From Brassica napus (lineage: Eukaryota; Streptophyta; Magnoliopsida; Brassicales; Brassicaceae), in assembly GCF_020379485.1 (NCBI RefSeq), contig NC_063436.1:30626423-30690422 (forward strand): DNA of 64,000 bases, written 5' to 3'. The translations under genes were made by a program, and so were the position numbers. Shown in pieces: positions 47,932-60,229 of this stretch (its first letter is position 1; every line of letters starts with the position of its first letter). The notes below the pieces were generated by a model. That model saw nothing but the letters and a program-made list of their open reading frames with translations, was not told where the DNA came from and did not search any database.

Positions 47932-49117
47932 TCATTCAGCTCTAGACTGGCCAGCTCTTGAGGAGAGGATGATTCCTACAATAAGCCCGTAAAGAGCAAG
48001 TGCTTCTGCGAAGATAAGGATAAGAATCATCCCAACAAAGAGCTTAGGCTGCTGAGCATTTGCCCTGAAAAAAGAATTACAAACGAACAAGTCAAACACC
48101 AATGTCACATACACACTCACGTGTGAAGTATTATAGGTTGCAGGAGGAGGGAATAACAAACCTGACACCGGCATCACCGACAATACCAATGGCCATACCA
48201 GCAGAAAGACCAGCAAGACCACAAGCAAGACCGGAGGAGAGGTGAGCGTATCCATCGAAGAGGTAGTAAGACTTGGCCTTTGGGTTAATACCGGTACTGA
48301 TGATAACAGCAATAATCAAGCCGTAAATACCCAACACACCAGCCATAACAACGGGGACAATGGACTTCATGACCAGCTCGGGCCTCATCACTCCCATAGA
48401 CGCCACACCAACACCACTCTTTGCGGTTCCATAAGCAGCTCCCATACCTATCCACCCAATAAAAACAAAGATTTATTACCATAATGTCAAAAATATAAAA
48501 TAATCCTCATAGGATCCCACAAGATTACTCTAACAATAACATAATGTCAAAAATGAATCGAATCGAATCTCAGATTTACAACACAATGGTGATTGAAACG
48601 CATTGCTTAATAGATTTTCCAAGGTCAAACACTAATCAAGATCCAATAGCTACTCAATGAAGCACACGGTGGGCTCCAAATTTCAAGGGAATGCACAACA
48701 AAATGGAAATGAATCTCTTCGCAGATCTTCAGCTAGATAAAAATTTGACTAAGCTACAATTCAATGGTGCTCGAATAACATTGCTGAATCAGCTGATCCA
48801 AGGTCAAATGAAAACAATATCTTATAAGATCACACATTCTTTTGTCTATGGACGCAGATCGGAACCTAAATACTCATTCGTCAATCAATCATACACGCGA
48901 TCTGAAGAGCTATGCGCAAGTTAGCACATATCTAGCTTAGTTACAAATGTCAGACGTCAATCCTAGAATCCAGGAAGACGATCACGGACAAACGATTCAG
49001 ATCAAAACAAAATGATATGGAATGGAGAAAAGGGGGATTACAGGAGAAGACGAGTGCGGCTGCAGCGCCGAGGAAGCCGAAGAAAGGAGCTGTTTCATCG
49101 CCGCTGAAGGTAGACAT
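47932..49117 (-). CDS. VHA-c1: V-type H+-ATPase 16-kDa proteolipid, subunit c
   Basis: Forms the proton-translocating c-ring of the vacuolar ATPase in tonoplast and trans-Golgi membranes. Minus-strand exons 49042-49117, 48162-48447 and 47932-48064 join in frame to 164 residues, the exact family length. It has four transmembrane helices and no loop domain to speak of. The start is [19 protein letters not shown]. The proton-carrying Glu lies in the last helix ([15 protein letters not shown]). The C-terminus SRAGQSRAE is typical of plants. All introns have GT-AG borders. Position matches At4g34720 (from memory). Confidence 0.97.
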
Positions 49118-49317
49118 GTCGACGTTTGCGATTTGGATCTGAGATCAGGTCGCTGGATGATTGGAATCTGGCGAGAGAGAGAGAGAGAGAGATGTGGATG
49201 GATATATCGCTCTGATTTTTTTATTTATTTATTTGTTATTGTTTTGTTTTTTTCTCTCGGATGAGTGGAAGGGAACAACGTGCAGCTTGATCTTTCACTG
49301 AGACGACCACGTCACTC

Positions 49318-49342
49318 TGGGCCTGGGCCTGGGCCTGGGCCT
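49318..49342. promoter_or_regulatory. Four tandem site II motifs (TGGGCC) upstream of VHA-c
   Basis: TGGGCC is repeated four times head to tail, about 200 bp upstream of the VHA-c start codon. Site II motifs bind TCP factors. A perfect tandem array suggests strong, growth-linked expression, but it could also be a simple hexamer microsatellite. Confidence 0.6.
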
Positions 49343-49751
49343 AATTGTGATTCACTTAGACCCCACTTTTAAATATCTCAACATTTTCCAATCCGGTTTA
49401 CAGTTTTGGTACGACTTTGAAAGAGTTTCAAATCGGTTTAAAACTTCTACTAGCAAACACATTACAGTAGACCACACTGTTACACTAATTAATCCAAAAA
49501 TGCAATAAGATAACAAACTGAGGAAGGAGTCATGTGAGCTAGTAGAAGCCATGTGAGCTAAACTGTCATTGGTTCGCATCTTCTTTGATTCTCAGTTCCG
49601 TGACATCAACATCTTCCTTATACTCTTGTCTAAACTTCACACAAAATATGAACTGATCTCTCCTAGATGAGTTGAACATATGATGACTGAAACCTAGTGT
49701 TAACAGAGTAATATGCACTCGTGTTTGGTGCTAAAACTTGCTTCAGACCAT

Positions 49752-50733
49752 TTACTTTACATAGATGATGTCTTCGTCGGGGTCATCCTCTGGTGTATCA
49801 GATGTTTCTGACCCTCCTTCGCTTCCTTTCTCAGCTTTTATTTTGTCTAGTATTGCAATTACCTGAAAAAAACTCCAGTTTCAGTCTCTTGTGATGGTTA
49901 TATAACTAGTAACTACTAGCAACCACAAGATCGAAAACTCAGAAATCATGATCAGCACCATTAAGGATCTTCCAACTTTTATAATATAGTTAGTTTCTTT
50001 TTGTAGTGAAAGATAGATCAGAAGGCTTACCCTGCTTCCTCTCTCCATGGACTCATCCTCAATAAACCTGACCTCAGGCGTCAATCTCAACTTCATTCGC
50101 TTCCCGAGCTCACTCCTAACGTACTTAGCTTTAGATTTCAACCCCGCAATTGCAACGTCTTTCCCTCTATCATCTCCAAACACCGATACATATACCTTCA
50201 CAATCTACAAACCCCCAAAAACAAACCATTTCATCCTTTAACATCTCTCTAAGTAATATCCCAAGTTCATAACTTACAACAACAACGCCTAACCATATGA
50301 ATTTGCTTATGTCAACAACTAAGTGTAATCAAAAGGAGATAAAGTTTTGGAATCAAAAATTTCGAAAGACACTAACTTTCTACCTCATTATTACCTGCAA
50401 ATCATTGGAGACCTCGACATCACTGATGGTGGTGAGAGAAGAGAGGTAACGGTCGGCTCCAAGTGCAGCTTCGGGCAACACGGCGTGTTGCAAGATAGTG
50501 TCCGTGAGAAGCATATCTGAGAGCTCCCTCATTATCTGTTTAGCCACCATCTTAACTCGTCTCGGGTTCGCCATACACTTTACTGTCCGGCGCACGGAGA
50601 GGTTCGTACGGAGGTTAACCGGAGCCATCGATTGCGGGAAGTGGAAAGCCTCCGTCTTGCAATGCACGGCTGAGATTGGCGGATGGAGAGGGAAGAATAA
50701 GTGAGACTGGTGGGCGTGGAGCACGTTAGGCAT
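49752..50733 (-). CDS. Ribosome-binding factor A family protein, probably organellar
   Basis: RbfA binds the 30S subunit and helps mature the 5' end of 16S rRNA; plant homologues act in plastids or mitochondria. Minus-strand exons 50395-50733, 50031-50204 and 49752-49862 join to 207 residues. I chose the Met at 50733 because a Ser/His/Pro-rich presequence of about 60 residues follows it. An upstream in-frame Met (50793) would add 20 residues. The RbfA domain starts at MANPRRVKMVAKQIMRELSD, includes VSNDLQ then IVKVYVSVFGDD, and ends with KYVRSELGKRMKLRLTPEVRF and DESMERGSRV. The C-terminus is acidic. Position matches At4g34730 (from memory). Confidence 0.92.
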
Positions 50734-51094
50734 CGCCGCAGTGATTCCTCTGTTCTTGAGGGTAAAGGAGAGAAAGTAACGAAACAAGAACACTATCCAG
50801 TGGAGATGTATATGAGGGTATTATTGTAATTTATTTAATTAACGGTGACGTGGTTGAGTTGAATCCACGTAAACCGATACCGAATAAAACCAAATTTAAA
50901 CTGAACCGGATATAAACCTGATTGTTGAATCAGACCAGAACAACAACCTTTGAAAGATGCATCAGACAAGAACAACTCGTCCATGTCCACCTCAGACACA
51001 CAATAATAATGCAGTAATAAGGTCAAATGGATAAAAAATTCAACAAGATTTTCGTCTGTCATATAACTCCATTAGTACCAAAAAATTATAACAT
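50734..51094. other. Promoter region of the RbfA-like gene
   Basis: About 360 bp between the RbfA-like start and the amidophosphoribosyltransferase remnant. No gene seen; the first ~100 bp is likely leader and promoter. Confidence 0.4.
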
Positions 51095-52434
51095 TGAAAA
51101 TGTGTAACGCGAAGTAAATGTGTTCGAAAATGCATTGCATTGGCTCAGCTTCGTGTAGTTGACTAAGTTCCCGTTGTGCGCAACGCCAACGGAGCCGAAA
51201 CGGTAACCTGGGACAAACGGCTGGACGTTCTTGAGCAATGAGGAGCCGGCGGTGGAGTAACGGACGTGACCGATGGCTATGTCGCCGGGCAACTGGTCGA
51301 GTTTTGACTCGTTTAAAACCTCGGAGACCAAACCGACACCTATTATTGTCTGGAGGACCTTGTCTTTGCTAACGGTTACGATACCTGTGTAGAAGCCATA
51401 AACGATAAAATAAAAGCGATGTTAAGGAAATTAGACCAATGTAAAAACGAATACAAGAACGATAAGAAATCGTATTCGCTAAGAGACATGGAGTCGAGAT
51501 ATGATCTTTTTTTTTAACTCAAAATATTCGCTCCGATAGTGAGACGGAACTGTACGAATATAGAGTCTCAGGATAAAACCATGGCAGACGAATCACGCCT
51601 CACTCGTGATCGCCCTATCGAACTATAAACTCTACGAAACACTCTCGCAATATAGACTTACGCAGAGGGATTTTTGCTCTTGGATTTCGATTTTGGAAAA
51701 AGTTAAGAAATGAAGGAAGAGGAGAGACGATATTTAAAGAGCCGGAGAAGACCCACTTCCTGCAACAGCTGCTGCACGTGGACGAGAATCTCGCGGAGAT
51801 CGAGGGAAATTGAGTTCCGAAACTTCTTCCTCAAGACTCTTTCTTATCTCGCTTAAAATTTTCGAGAGGATAACATGCATGACGTTTTTATTTTTTAGAC
51901 AAACTACTTGTCGTTTTAAATAAAATTGTATGCTGTTTTTTCCGAAATAAATGGCAAAGCGTTGAGCTTAACTTGGTCCAAAAAGAATAGTTCTTATCGG
52001 CCCAAGCCCAAACCCAAGCCCACGCCGAGCCGGCCGGACAGAGGCGGCGTCGCGCGCGTGGGGAGCTCTCTCTTCCTCTGAGCTGTTTAACCTCTCATGT
52101 CATGAAGACATATATATACTCCTCAAGATCAACTCTCCCAACCGATGTGGGATGTTTTTAACTTCGTTTCATTAAAGCCAACAAGGCTTTTTATAAGAAC
52201 CCATAGGCCCATTTCGTTTTCACATTTTGCCATATATTATTTGAGCCATTAGGCTTAATAATTAGGCCCAACAACCTGCACCTTCTTGGCCTCGGTGCTG
52301 GAGCGCGTGGAGTGCTAAGTAACGGTTAAGAGAGTGAAGCGGGAAGAGGTGTATGGGGTTACGGAGAGGTTTAGAGAGTTTATTGGGGTTGGTATTGAGA
52401 AGAGGGAGAGTGAGAAGGTGGAAGTGGCCGCCAT
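51095..52434 (-). pseudogene. Amidophosphoribosyltransferase (ATase) pseudogene, split by a solo LTR
   Basis: ATase catalyses the first step of de novo purine synthesis in plastids. Minus-strand pieces appear in order. A transit peptide-like start (ATG at 52434, MAATSTFSLSLF) runs to about 52319. After an internal deletion comes YLALHALQHRGQEGAG, in another frame. An LTR insertion (51388-52273) follows. Then come IVTVSKDKVLQT, GDIAIGHVRYSTAG, GSVGVAHNGNLVNYTKL (to 51146). After a second deletion QCIFEHIYFAL is joined in another frame, and the match ends near 51095. The first deletion removes the REECGVVG region with the Ntn nucleophile Cys, and the phosphoribosyl-binding half is absent. It cannot be functional. 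Position matches At4g34740 (from memory). Confidence 0.92.
51388..52273 (-). mobile_element. Solo LTR (886 bp) inserted in the ATase remnant
   Basis: On the plus strand the insertion starts TGTAGAAGCC and ends GGCCCAACA. The 5-bp duplication ACCTG lies on both sides (51383-51387 and 52274-52278). Removing it rejoins the ATase codons exactly (Gly-Ala-Gly, Ile-Val-Thr). There is no second LTR, primer site or internal coding, so it is a solo LTR or a very short element. The minus-strand start TGTTGGGCC fits plant LTRs. Confidence 0.9.
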
Positions 52435-53077
52435 GGTGGAGGATTTGAGGGCACCGCCAAAAGAATTTGTTCTTCAAATACATTATTGCTAGACATAAAG
52501 CGCATGTAAATTTATATGACAATTATTTAACAAATATCGTATGAAAAAAAAAATTATATTATTAATCGAATTAACATATTTGGCCCTTTAACAATTTTTT
52601 TAAAAAATATTTGTTAATTACATAATTTGTTTACTAATGAACTGATCTCACATTTAAAAATATTTTAGGTCAAAAATTATTTATGGCATAAAAACCTAAC
52701 CGTTTAGGCCGAAGAATCTCATGCCTACTATTTGGTTACAATGAAACTATGTCAGCTCGGTTTTATATCATGATTTAGCAATTTAAAAGTTAATTATGGT
52801 TATGAAAAGTTTATGTTCTGTGCTAATCCTATCTATCTTTGATATTTTTCTCTTTTTCGTGTCACTTTGGTTATTGTTCGACATAAATATTGATTTTTTA
52901 GTTTATTCTCATTTTTTCCTTTTATTTTGGCCTGAGATTTAAAAAATGTTTAAGATTTAAAATTATTAAAGAGATACATACTTAAGATATACTCGTGATT
53001 AATGCCAGCCCTGCTTTTCAAATTTTAATGAACTAGTAAAACTTTAAAACAGTTTATAAGAGATTTCTCAAAAGATA
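52435..53077. other. Spacer upstream of the ATase remnant
   Basis: AT-rich, no gene recognised. Confidence 0.4.
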
Positions 53078-53079
53078 TA

Positions 53080-53328
53080 CTCCCTCTATTTTTTTTATGT
53101 AGGTAGTTTTAGGTGAATGCACAAATATTAAGAAAGTTATTAATTTTTCCAAAAGTAGCATTTGATATATAAATTAGGTGTAGTTAAACCAATCATAAAT
53201 TAGTATATATTATTTGATTGGTTTCACTATACCCAATAAAATTAGAAGTTACTTTAAGTTATAAAAATACTTATATTTTGAAACAAACAAATTTTATTTA
53301 AACTACTTACAATTAAAAACAAAGGGAG
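53080..53328. mobile_element. Stowaway-like MITE (249 bp)
   Basis: TA-flanked (53078-53079 and 53329-53330). Ends are CTCCCTCTATTTTTTTTATG and AATTAAAAACAAAGGGAG, inverted and imperfect. The inner end GGTAGTTTTAG / AACTACTTAC also matches. Confidence 0.8.
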
Positions 53329-53330
53329 TA

Positions 53331-55156
53331 TATAACATATGCATGAATCAGATATCTGAATAATTGGGCTGCTTATCTGATATTCTCATCATTCAAAATT
53401 TTTTGATTTAATATAGTGAAGAGTTTATCAAACAAAATCGTTTTAAAGGAGATCATTGCGATCATGATTCAAACAATGCAAAATTTAATAAATCAAAATT
53501 AGAACTTTGCAAACTGAATTTGTCTGAAAAACAAGCTTGATGATGTTGATCTCGAACGTAGAAAGTGTTTGGTTTTTGTGATTTGAAATAGCATTAATTT
53601 AGTTTCAATAATGTGAATAGTCGTTCATAAGTATGGAGACGATGGACTTACCGAGCCTGTGATTAGTCATACTTTGCATGAAATAGTAAATGTTTTACAT
53701 CACGAGGAAATAAACAGTTTAAGGAAAAAGAAAAATTGTCTGAAAGCTTAGTTATAAAGAAATTTTCAATCTTTCATCTAAGACTTGTTTTATTGTTGCT
53801 AGTTTAATGTTTTAAAGTATATACGATTGGTAAGTGTTTTAGATGATTTCTACAACCAATCTTTTCTAAAGCATAATTTTTCTTTCAATCATGCTCTATC
53901 TAAATAAACTAAACTACATTTATTCATTTTTCTTATTTTTGCTTGTAAAATTCAAGATATTTAAAACATTTACATATTGACTTTAGAAGATATATGATTA
54001 AATCATTAAATTTTATCAAATATACCATAAAATCCTACTTAAAAATAAAATAATCAGTCATGATAAAAATATAAAATTTCAATATTTACAACGTAATTTA
54101 CAATAAACATCTAAATCGACAACTCTTTTCACTTAAAGCATTAGTTTGACAATTAGAGTTTGATTGTGTTTTCTTTGTACAGTGTGACTAATTTCATTCT
54201 ACAGTTAAAATATCTAATGATATTAGATTAGAAAGAAAGACTCAGTTTTTAATTTAGATTTTTTTTGATAAAAAGATCCTTATTTATTTCTTATGTCTAT
54301 TATCAATAATATATTCAGGTTTTTGGATCTTAAACGAGTAAACGATTAAAATTTTGAATATGCTATTGGCTTATAGACTTTTTTATTGGTTATATAAATC
54401 AGATGTTTCTATTTATTATAGTTAGAAATATCCACTGAAATCAATTAATATTTTTATCTTCAAAAGATAATAATTTTACATACAAATGATTGCAAATATA
54501 TAATTAAGTATACTAATATTTTATGAAGTTCTACCACGCTTAGTGAAAGCCTAAAACTAGGCCGAGAGAAACAAAATCTTGAAAAATTAATGTAGAATAT
54601 GTACATTAATTTGGAAAAATGCACTAAAGCGATAATTATGATATAGACATTTCAAGTTCTTTCGACCAATAAAATCATCTAGCTCAAACTAAAAGTCAAT
54701 ATTTACATTAGGAATGAGTTTTTTTTAATGACCAAACTAAGTTGAGATTTCATAACCTATCAAAAGTAAAACACCCTTTGCTATATAGATCATTTGTTGA
54801 ATATTAAGCATCATCATAAATTATAATTATCATAAGAGCACCTCCACCATTGCCAAAATGTTATTAAAATACATATATTTGTATGTAAATATTTATATTA
54901 GTATTTAGTTGAGATTTCTAAAGCTTACGAAAAAACGAACCAAAAATATATAATTATGCTTTTTAAAGAAAAAATGGTCATGAAACTCTTTACGAAGGAA
55001 TATCATAGAGTTCTGATAGAAAATGGGATTGTATTCCGAAGTGAATCTCCTTCACTTTTCGTTTAATAGATAGACCCTTCAATATTTGTTTGATTGTGTT
55101 GATATGAGCATTATAATACTATGGTTATAGTACAATTGTAGAGTAACACTAATTGA
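53331..55156. other. AT-rich spacer
   Basis: No gene or element border recognised. A GAGCACCTCCACCATTG motif near 54837 resembles one end of a Harbinger-like MITE, but no partner was found. Confidence 0.4.
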
Positions 55157-55158
55157 TA

Positions 55159-55404
55159 CTCCCTCTGTTTCTTAATGTTACATATTCTAGTTTTTTTACA
55201 CATTTTAATAAAACATATTAAATTTGCATAATTTTTTGTGTTTATTTTTGTTCTATAATTTTAAGTCAATAAAAATTCAATAAGTGCAATTAAGTTTTAT
55301 AAAATTTGCAATTAGTTAATAAAACATATCTTGAAAATGTAAAAAATAGATTTTTTTAAAACAAATTTTTTTTCTAAAAAATGTAATATTAAGGAACAGA
55401 GGAG
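55159..55404. mobile_element. Stowaway-like MITE, family 2 (246 bp)
   Basis: TA-flanked (55157-55158 and 55405-55406), starting CTCCCTCTGTTTCTTAATG with the inverted copy at the right end (one base shorter). Closely matches 40746-40991. Confidence 0.85.
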
Positions 55405-55406
55405 TA

Positions 55407-57774
55407 TCATATTTTGTAGTCTTTTTAATTTCTTTTTGGCAAGTGTATCTCGTAATTTGTGCTTTACTAATGATGTACAAATCAATAGACTAGGGAATGC
55501 GATTGCATCAATTTCTAAAAGTTAATGACTATTCAAAACTAAACATATATTAAAGCGTAGTAAATCTTGCATTAACTTTTTAATTATACAGCAGTTATAC
55601 TAATGATTTAATATTGGGCCATAGGAGTTCTAACCTTTTCGAACAATTCAATACATGTTTAATTACAGCTTTAATTAATTGTACGGAATAGGGAAAAGCC
55701 ATCGAAAAATCATTTAATTGCCTATGCAATCCAAATAAATAATGCTTACTTTAAGAATGGTTAAAGGACGCCACATTTGGATACAACTCATATTTCTTTT
55801 AAGTTTTCTTTGATACAAAGAAGATACTATAGTACTATACCCCAAAGAAGATATAGGAAAAGATTTGTACATATTTTTAAAACTAAACATCGCGGTGCGG
55901 CAGTATTGAAAAAAGAAACCTTTGCTTATGGCAGCAAAAAAAAAATTAAAGATCAAAGGCATCATTTACTACTACCATAGGCATAATATAATCACAAAAA
56001 TTTGAGTTTACACGATGGAAGGGTTATAATGGTTTGGATTAAAAAAATATGAGCTTATAATTAACTAATACATGGGTTTCCTAAGTAACAACCAATGTAA
56101 AAATTTATTAAAGAACTAGAATAATTAGATATTGGTGATTATAGTTGTGACTACATTTTTGAAATTTTTTTAGAAAAAATTAAAGTATGTAGTTTTTTCT
56201 AAACTTTTCTCTGATTATGGCATAAAAGTAAAACATTGAGTCACTGAATTATTTTATCTTAGAATTAGTTATAAAATTTAATGATAAATACTTGATTAAT
56301 ATCTTTAATAAATAAAAATCTTGTTTTATAATCACTATTTTGTTTATTAGATTAATTACTTATTATATGGGTTTCCTCTATCATAATATGCATTATTGTT
56401 TTTACAGTATGAAATTTTATGATTCGTTTATGGCAACCATAAATGCTCGCACGGCTCTGACTATACTAGATAGATGAACTTCTAACTTTTAAGGGTTGGA
56501 AAAATAAGCCGTCTTAAATTAACCAAAATAAAACTGAAGAATCCGTAAAATTTCGAGAGTGTTGTGACCCTTATTCATATGCAACTTTTCTGTTTTTATG
56601 TTCAAAATTTTTGTATGCAACTGTTCTACGTCTTTATGTTCAAAATTTTCAGCCACACCGTTTGTTACATATTATATCTCCCAACACTTAGACGGTGTCG
56701 GCTGACGTTAACAATGATCAAAATTTAGAATTTCCCCCATTTTTAATGTAGATTAGTGTTGAAATTTTCTAGCACAATTGGTATTTATCATCAGTGATTA
56801 ATACTGTACTTTTGGAATATATAAGATAGAGCATAGTAGAGTGTTCACGGTGATATAAACATTGTGTACAGTGAGTAAGGTGGAAAATGTAATTGTTTGG
56901 TTAGCAATCCCTTATATAACCTCTAGTGACCGCCTAGGCGCCTAGTTACTTTTTGAACATTGCTCTGTATAGATGTTTTCTCGAATTAGAACTATCATTA
57001 TTTACACATATACCAACTTCTTTTAAGAACATTGGTGGCCTAATTTTCATTACAAACACCGTTAAAGACGACTGTTGACAAGTATATGCTGAAGTTATCG
57101 AGCAGAATGGATCTTATTGTTTTAAAATTTTCAATCCTTAGTATTTGAAACCAGTTTCTCAAACGAATGTAGAAAAAATCTTGTATGGTTCCGTACATGA
57201 TAAATTGATAATGTATCCCACATTCTCTGACAAAACCATGTTCAAGCATGCACTTTCAAAATGTTATGTATCATTCATACGATTTGACTTATAATCTTTT
57301 TAGAGCCCTAATTATCTATGTATCACATGAAAATTTAGCCTCAAACTACATTTTTAATAATGTTTATAGCAAATTGTAGTCCAAAGTTAAACATCTTTAT
57401 TTCTGTTTAATGTTTAAAATGTTGAAGCCTCTGAAAAATAGTACAAATTAAGTTGCACAAGAATCAATAAAAAAAATTAGGGAATCGTTAAACAAATAGA
57501 GGAATATTTTTTCCTGCATTAATCAACTTCTCTCACAAAATCAAGATCTGCGAGGAAAACATTACAAGCTTTTTAATTTACAAATCCAATTAAACCCATG
57601 GAATCTATATCTCATTCAGGTTTCTTTCTTATTAGACGAGTAAACCAGCTCGTAAAAACCCTAGATAGGCTTAAAAATAGAAGAAGAAAAAACTTAAAAA
57701 GAGAGGAGATGCTATTTCTCGTAAGAAAGCTTCTGCTTCGTCAACCATCTTCTTCAAATGGTTTACTTAAAATT
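55407..57774. other. AT-rich spacer downstream of SAUR
   Basis: No convincing gene. A CGCCTAGGCGCCTAG palindromic motif near 56930, followed by TTTTTGAACATTG, looks like a repeat-element end. The last few hundred bases before 57775 are probably SAUR 3' UTR. Confidence 0.4.
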
Positions 57775-58098
57775 TCATCGGATCACTGAAGTTAGGTTCT
57801 GGAAGACAAGTTCATCACAAGGAATGGTGATACCCATATCGTGGTCAAATCCAAACTCTTCCTCAGCTCGTCTTAAGAGAGATTGGAACTCAGGGTGAGT
57901 CAAGAAGGAGACTGGGACAATGTATCTGCTTCTGTTCTCTCCGACATAGACAGGAAAGTGCCCCTTTGGTACGTCTAGTGGGAGGAAATCTTCATCGTAT
58001 CCTCCTCCATTCGTCTTTCCTAAGCTCGAGCATCTCTTTAGAATCTGCTTTAGCATTGCTGTCTGAGTTAGTTTTGAAGATTTCTTCATTATGGCCAT
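57775..58098 (-). CDS. SAUR family small auxin-up RNA protein
   Basis: SAUR proteins promote cell expansion by inhibiting PP2C.D phosphatases and so keeping plasma-membrane H+-ATPases active. A single exon encodes 107 residues from [10 protein letters not shown]. An in-frame ATG far upstream would add a long, low-complexity leader typical of UTR, so the internal Met is preferred. The SAUR domain runs from [20 protein letters not shown] through [20 protein letters not shown] to the [12 protein letters not shown] block. The N-terminus is basic. Position and sequence match Arabidopsis At4g34750 (from memory). Confidence 0.96.
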   Translation of the reverse strand: MAIMKKSSKLTQTAMLKQILKRCSSLGKTNGGGYDEDFLPLDVPKGHFPVYVGENRSRYIVPVSFLTHPEFQSLLRRAEEEFGFDHDMGITIPCDELVFQNLTSVIR

Positions 58099-58915
58099 TT
58101 GTCTTTGGGTTATTGAGAGAGAAAAGCTTTTGGTTGTGTTTGAAGGATAGAGAGAGTTGGGAAGGAGATGGGTGGTTATTGAGGAGTTGAGGTGCATATA
58201 TTTATAAATAAAGATTTTGTATATGTATGTGGCTGTACATACTCTTGTGTGTGTAGAGAGAGAAGGATATGAAGACATGTGCATATGTTTAGAAGGAGAA
58301 GGTGGGAGCCAAAATGGCAAAGCCAGCTGAGGATTTAATTTCATTGTTGGTCCTCTTTGTGACATTGTGGCCCCTTCTGATCTCCTGGTCCTTACCAGGA
58401 TACACCATATATACTATATATCCTTATATATATTTCCTATCTCCCTTTTCTTCGCTTAAATATTCACTTCAAACACGTATGTATGACTACCTGAATTAAT
58501 TAATCGGAAACAAAAGAGACATATTTTTTCTCAATACTCTAAGCTATGCCTATACGTGATATCCACCCTACTCCAACCTTCTAAATCAGTTACTTTCATC
58601 TAGAGAGGGAATATATCTATATACTAGCTAACCTGAATCGTTTCACTATATATAATAATGGCCAAATTTATTATAGTTTATCCCTGTTGATCATTAGTAA
58701 TAAACATTAAAATTCTGCATCACCTTTGTAATTATATTAACATACCAATAACTAAAAAAATAGTATAAATTATGACAACTTGATAATTTAATAAGAAGTT
58801 TGGTTTCTTTGGACCATAATTTTGATTCGGAGATATACAATGTGTAATGTTAGTTGCAGACTTGCAATGTCCAATGTAACTCTAATTTGAGCTTAGTACA
58901 TCTTCCAATAGCTAA
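58099..58915. other. SAUR promoter and spacer
   Basis: The minus-strand TATTTATAAATAAAG near 58197-58210 is a likely TATA region about 100 bp before the SAUR start. No other gene seen. Confidence 0.45.
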
Positions 58916-59595
58916 GAGTATCTCCAACCCAAGACCTCATTTTAAATGGAGCAAAACCGCAAAATGAGAATTTGAGGGGTGGTTATTCTAACCATGAATC
59001 TTCAAAAAAATCTTAAATTTTTTTTTTTACATTATAGTCCTTGACATTAACAAAAGTTACTAAATAAGAATAAAACTTTACAAATACGTAATAAAACATA
59101 CTTTTAAATATTATACAATGTACAATATTACAATATATAATAAAAATAATACAAATTACATATATAGTAAAACAACACACATACACACAAATTTTAGAAA
59201 ATTATAATTTATGTTAAATTTGTTTAATACATTTTTATTTTGTCTGAGCTTTATTTAATATACTTTTCTATTTGTGTGAATTTATTTTGTGTGAGATTTA
59301 ATTTATGTATTTTTCTATTTGTGTGAATTTTATTTTAATGTTATGTAATATTTATTCTATTTTATTTTATTTTGGTGTATTTAAAATATTCTAAATAAAG
59401 TTAGTGGATCTAATTGTGAAAGAAAATAGTTGTAAAAACTAAAAAGAAAATGAATAGTAGTTTTGAGGTTTTGAACAGTGAAACCTCAAATTTGAGGTGT
59501 CACTATTCAAAATCTCAAAATTTGAAGATTTGAGGTTGGGTTGAGATGACAAAAACTTTAAAAATTGGGAATTTGAGGTTGGGTTGGAGATGCTC
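58916..59595. mobile_element. PIF/Harbinger-like MITE (680 bp)
   Basis: Ends are GAGTATCTCCAACCC and GGGTTGGAGATGCTC. TAA flanks both sides (58913-58915 and 59596-59598). The 3-bp TAA duplication and GAGCATCTCCAA ends fit PIF/Harbinger-type MITEs common in Brassicaceae. Confidence 0.85.
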
Positions 59596-59897
59596 TAAGT
59601 GACTACCACCCCTGTTAATTTTATTATTTTGAAATATTTGATATATCTATATGTAATATTTAAGGAGGATGATAGACAGGCTGCAGGCATATAATATCAA
59701 ATTTGCTCTGGGGAAGGCAAAAGAGTCTGAGAAGGTTGTTCTTGGGAATAAACATACGTATAAAGTTAGAAAACATATTCACTAAAAGAACCATAAAAGT
59801 ATTCATAATCCATATTACATAAAAATATTTCACATGTACTAATGTAATGTAATATATCCCTCAAAAGAATATTAATGTGATATGTATGATATGAAAA
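59596..59897. other. Spacer between two elements
   Basis: AT-rich, no gene; its right edge is the target-site duplication of the foldback element. Confidence 0.4.
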
Positions 59898-60157
59898 GAG
59901 AATTCGGCCAAAAAAAACCTCAACTTTGCACGAATTGCCAAAAGAAACATGAACTTTTGGGCTGACCAAAAAAACACCAAACTTTCATTGACTTTAGAAT
60001 TAATTAACAATGTTTTCGCTGACTTGCCAATTTAGCACGCCGTCAACCAATTTAACAGAAATATTTGACGTCGTTTATTGTTGGCGTTAAGTGAAACGAC
60101 GTCGTTTTCAAATGAGATGAAACGACGTCGTTTTACATGATTTGAAATTAAAAATAT

Positions 60158-60229
60158 GTAGACCCCTGGATTCGAACCCAGGTTGATTGGTCAAATGGCA
60201 AGGTGTTTTACCACTGTGCTACTGGCACT
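60158..60229 (-). repeat. tRNA-like segment in the left arm
   Basis: The minus strand reads a box A-like TAGCACAGTGG and a perfect box B-like GGTTCGAATCC with a pairing T-arm (CCTGG/CCAGG). The acceptor ends do not pair and no proper anticodon arm forms. This is a tRNA-derived relic, not a functional tRNA gene. Confidence 0.6.

Noticed and set aside
57040..57249. 69-codon minus-strand frame
   Set aside because: No family recognised and no splice partners; likely chance.
57598..57789. 63-codon plus-strand frame beside SAUR
   Set aside because: It overlaps the SAUR end antisense and is Lys/Arg/Leu-rich without family features.
58099..58365. 89-residue N-terminal extension of the SAUR protein
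   Set aside because: The sequence is low-complexity leader with a TATA-like stretch inside it; the SAUR family starts at the internal Met.
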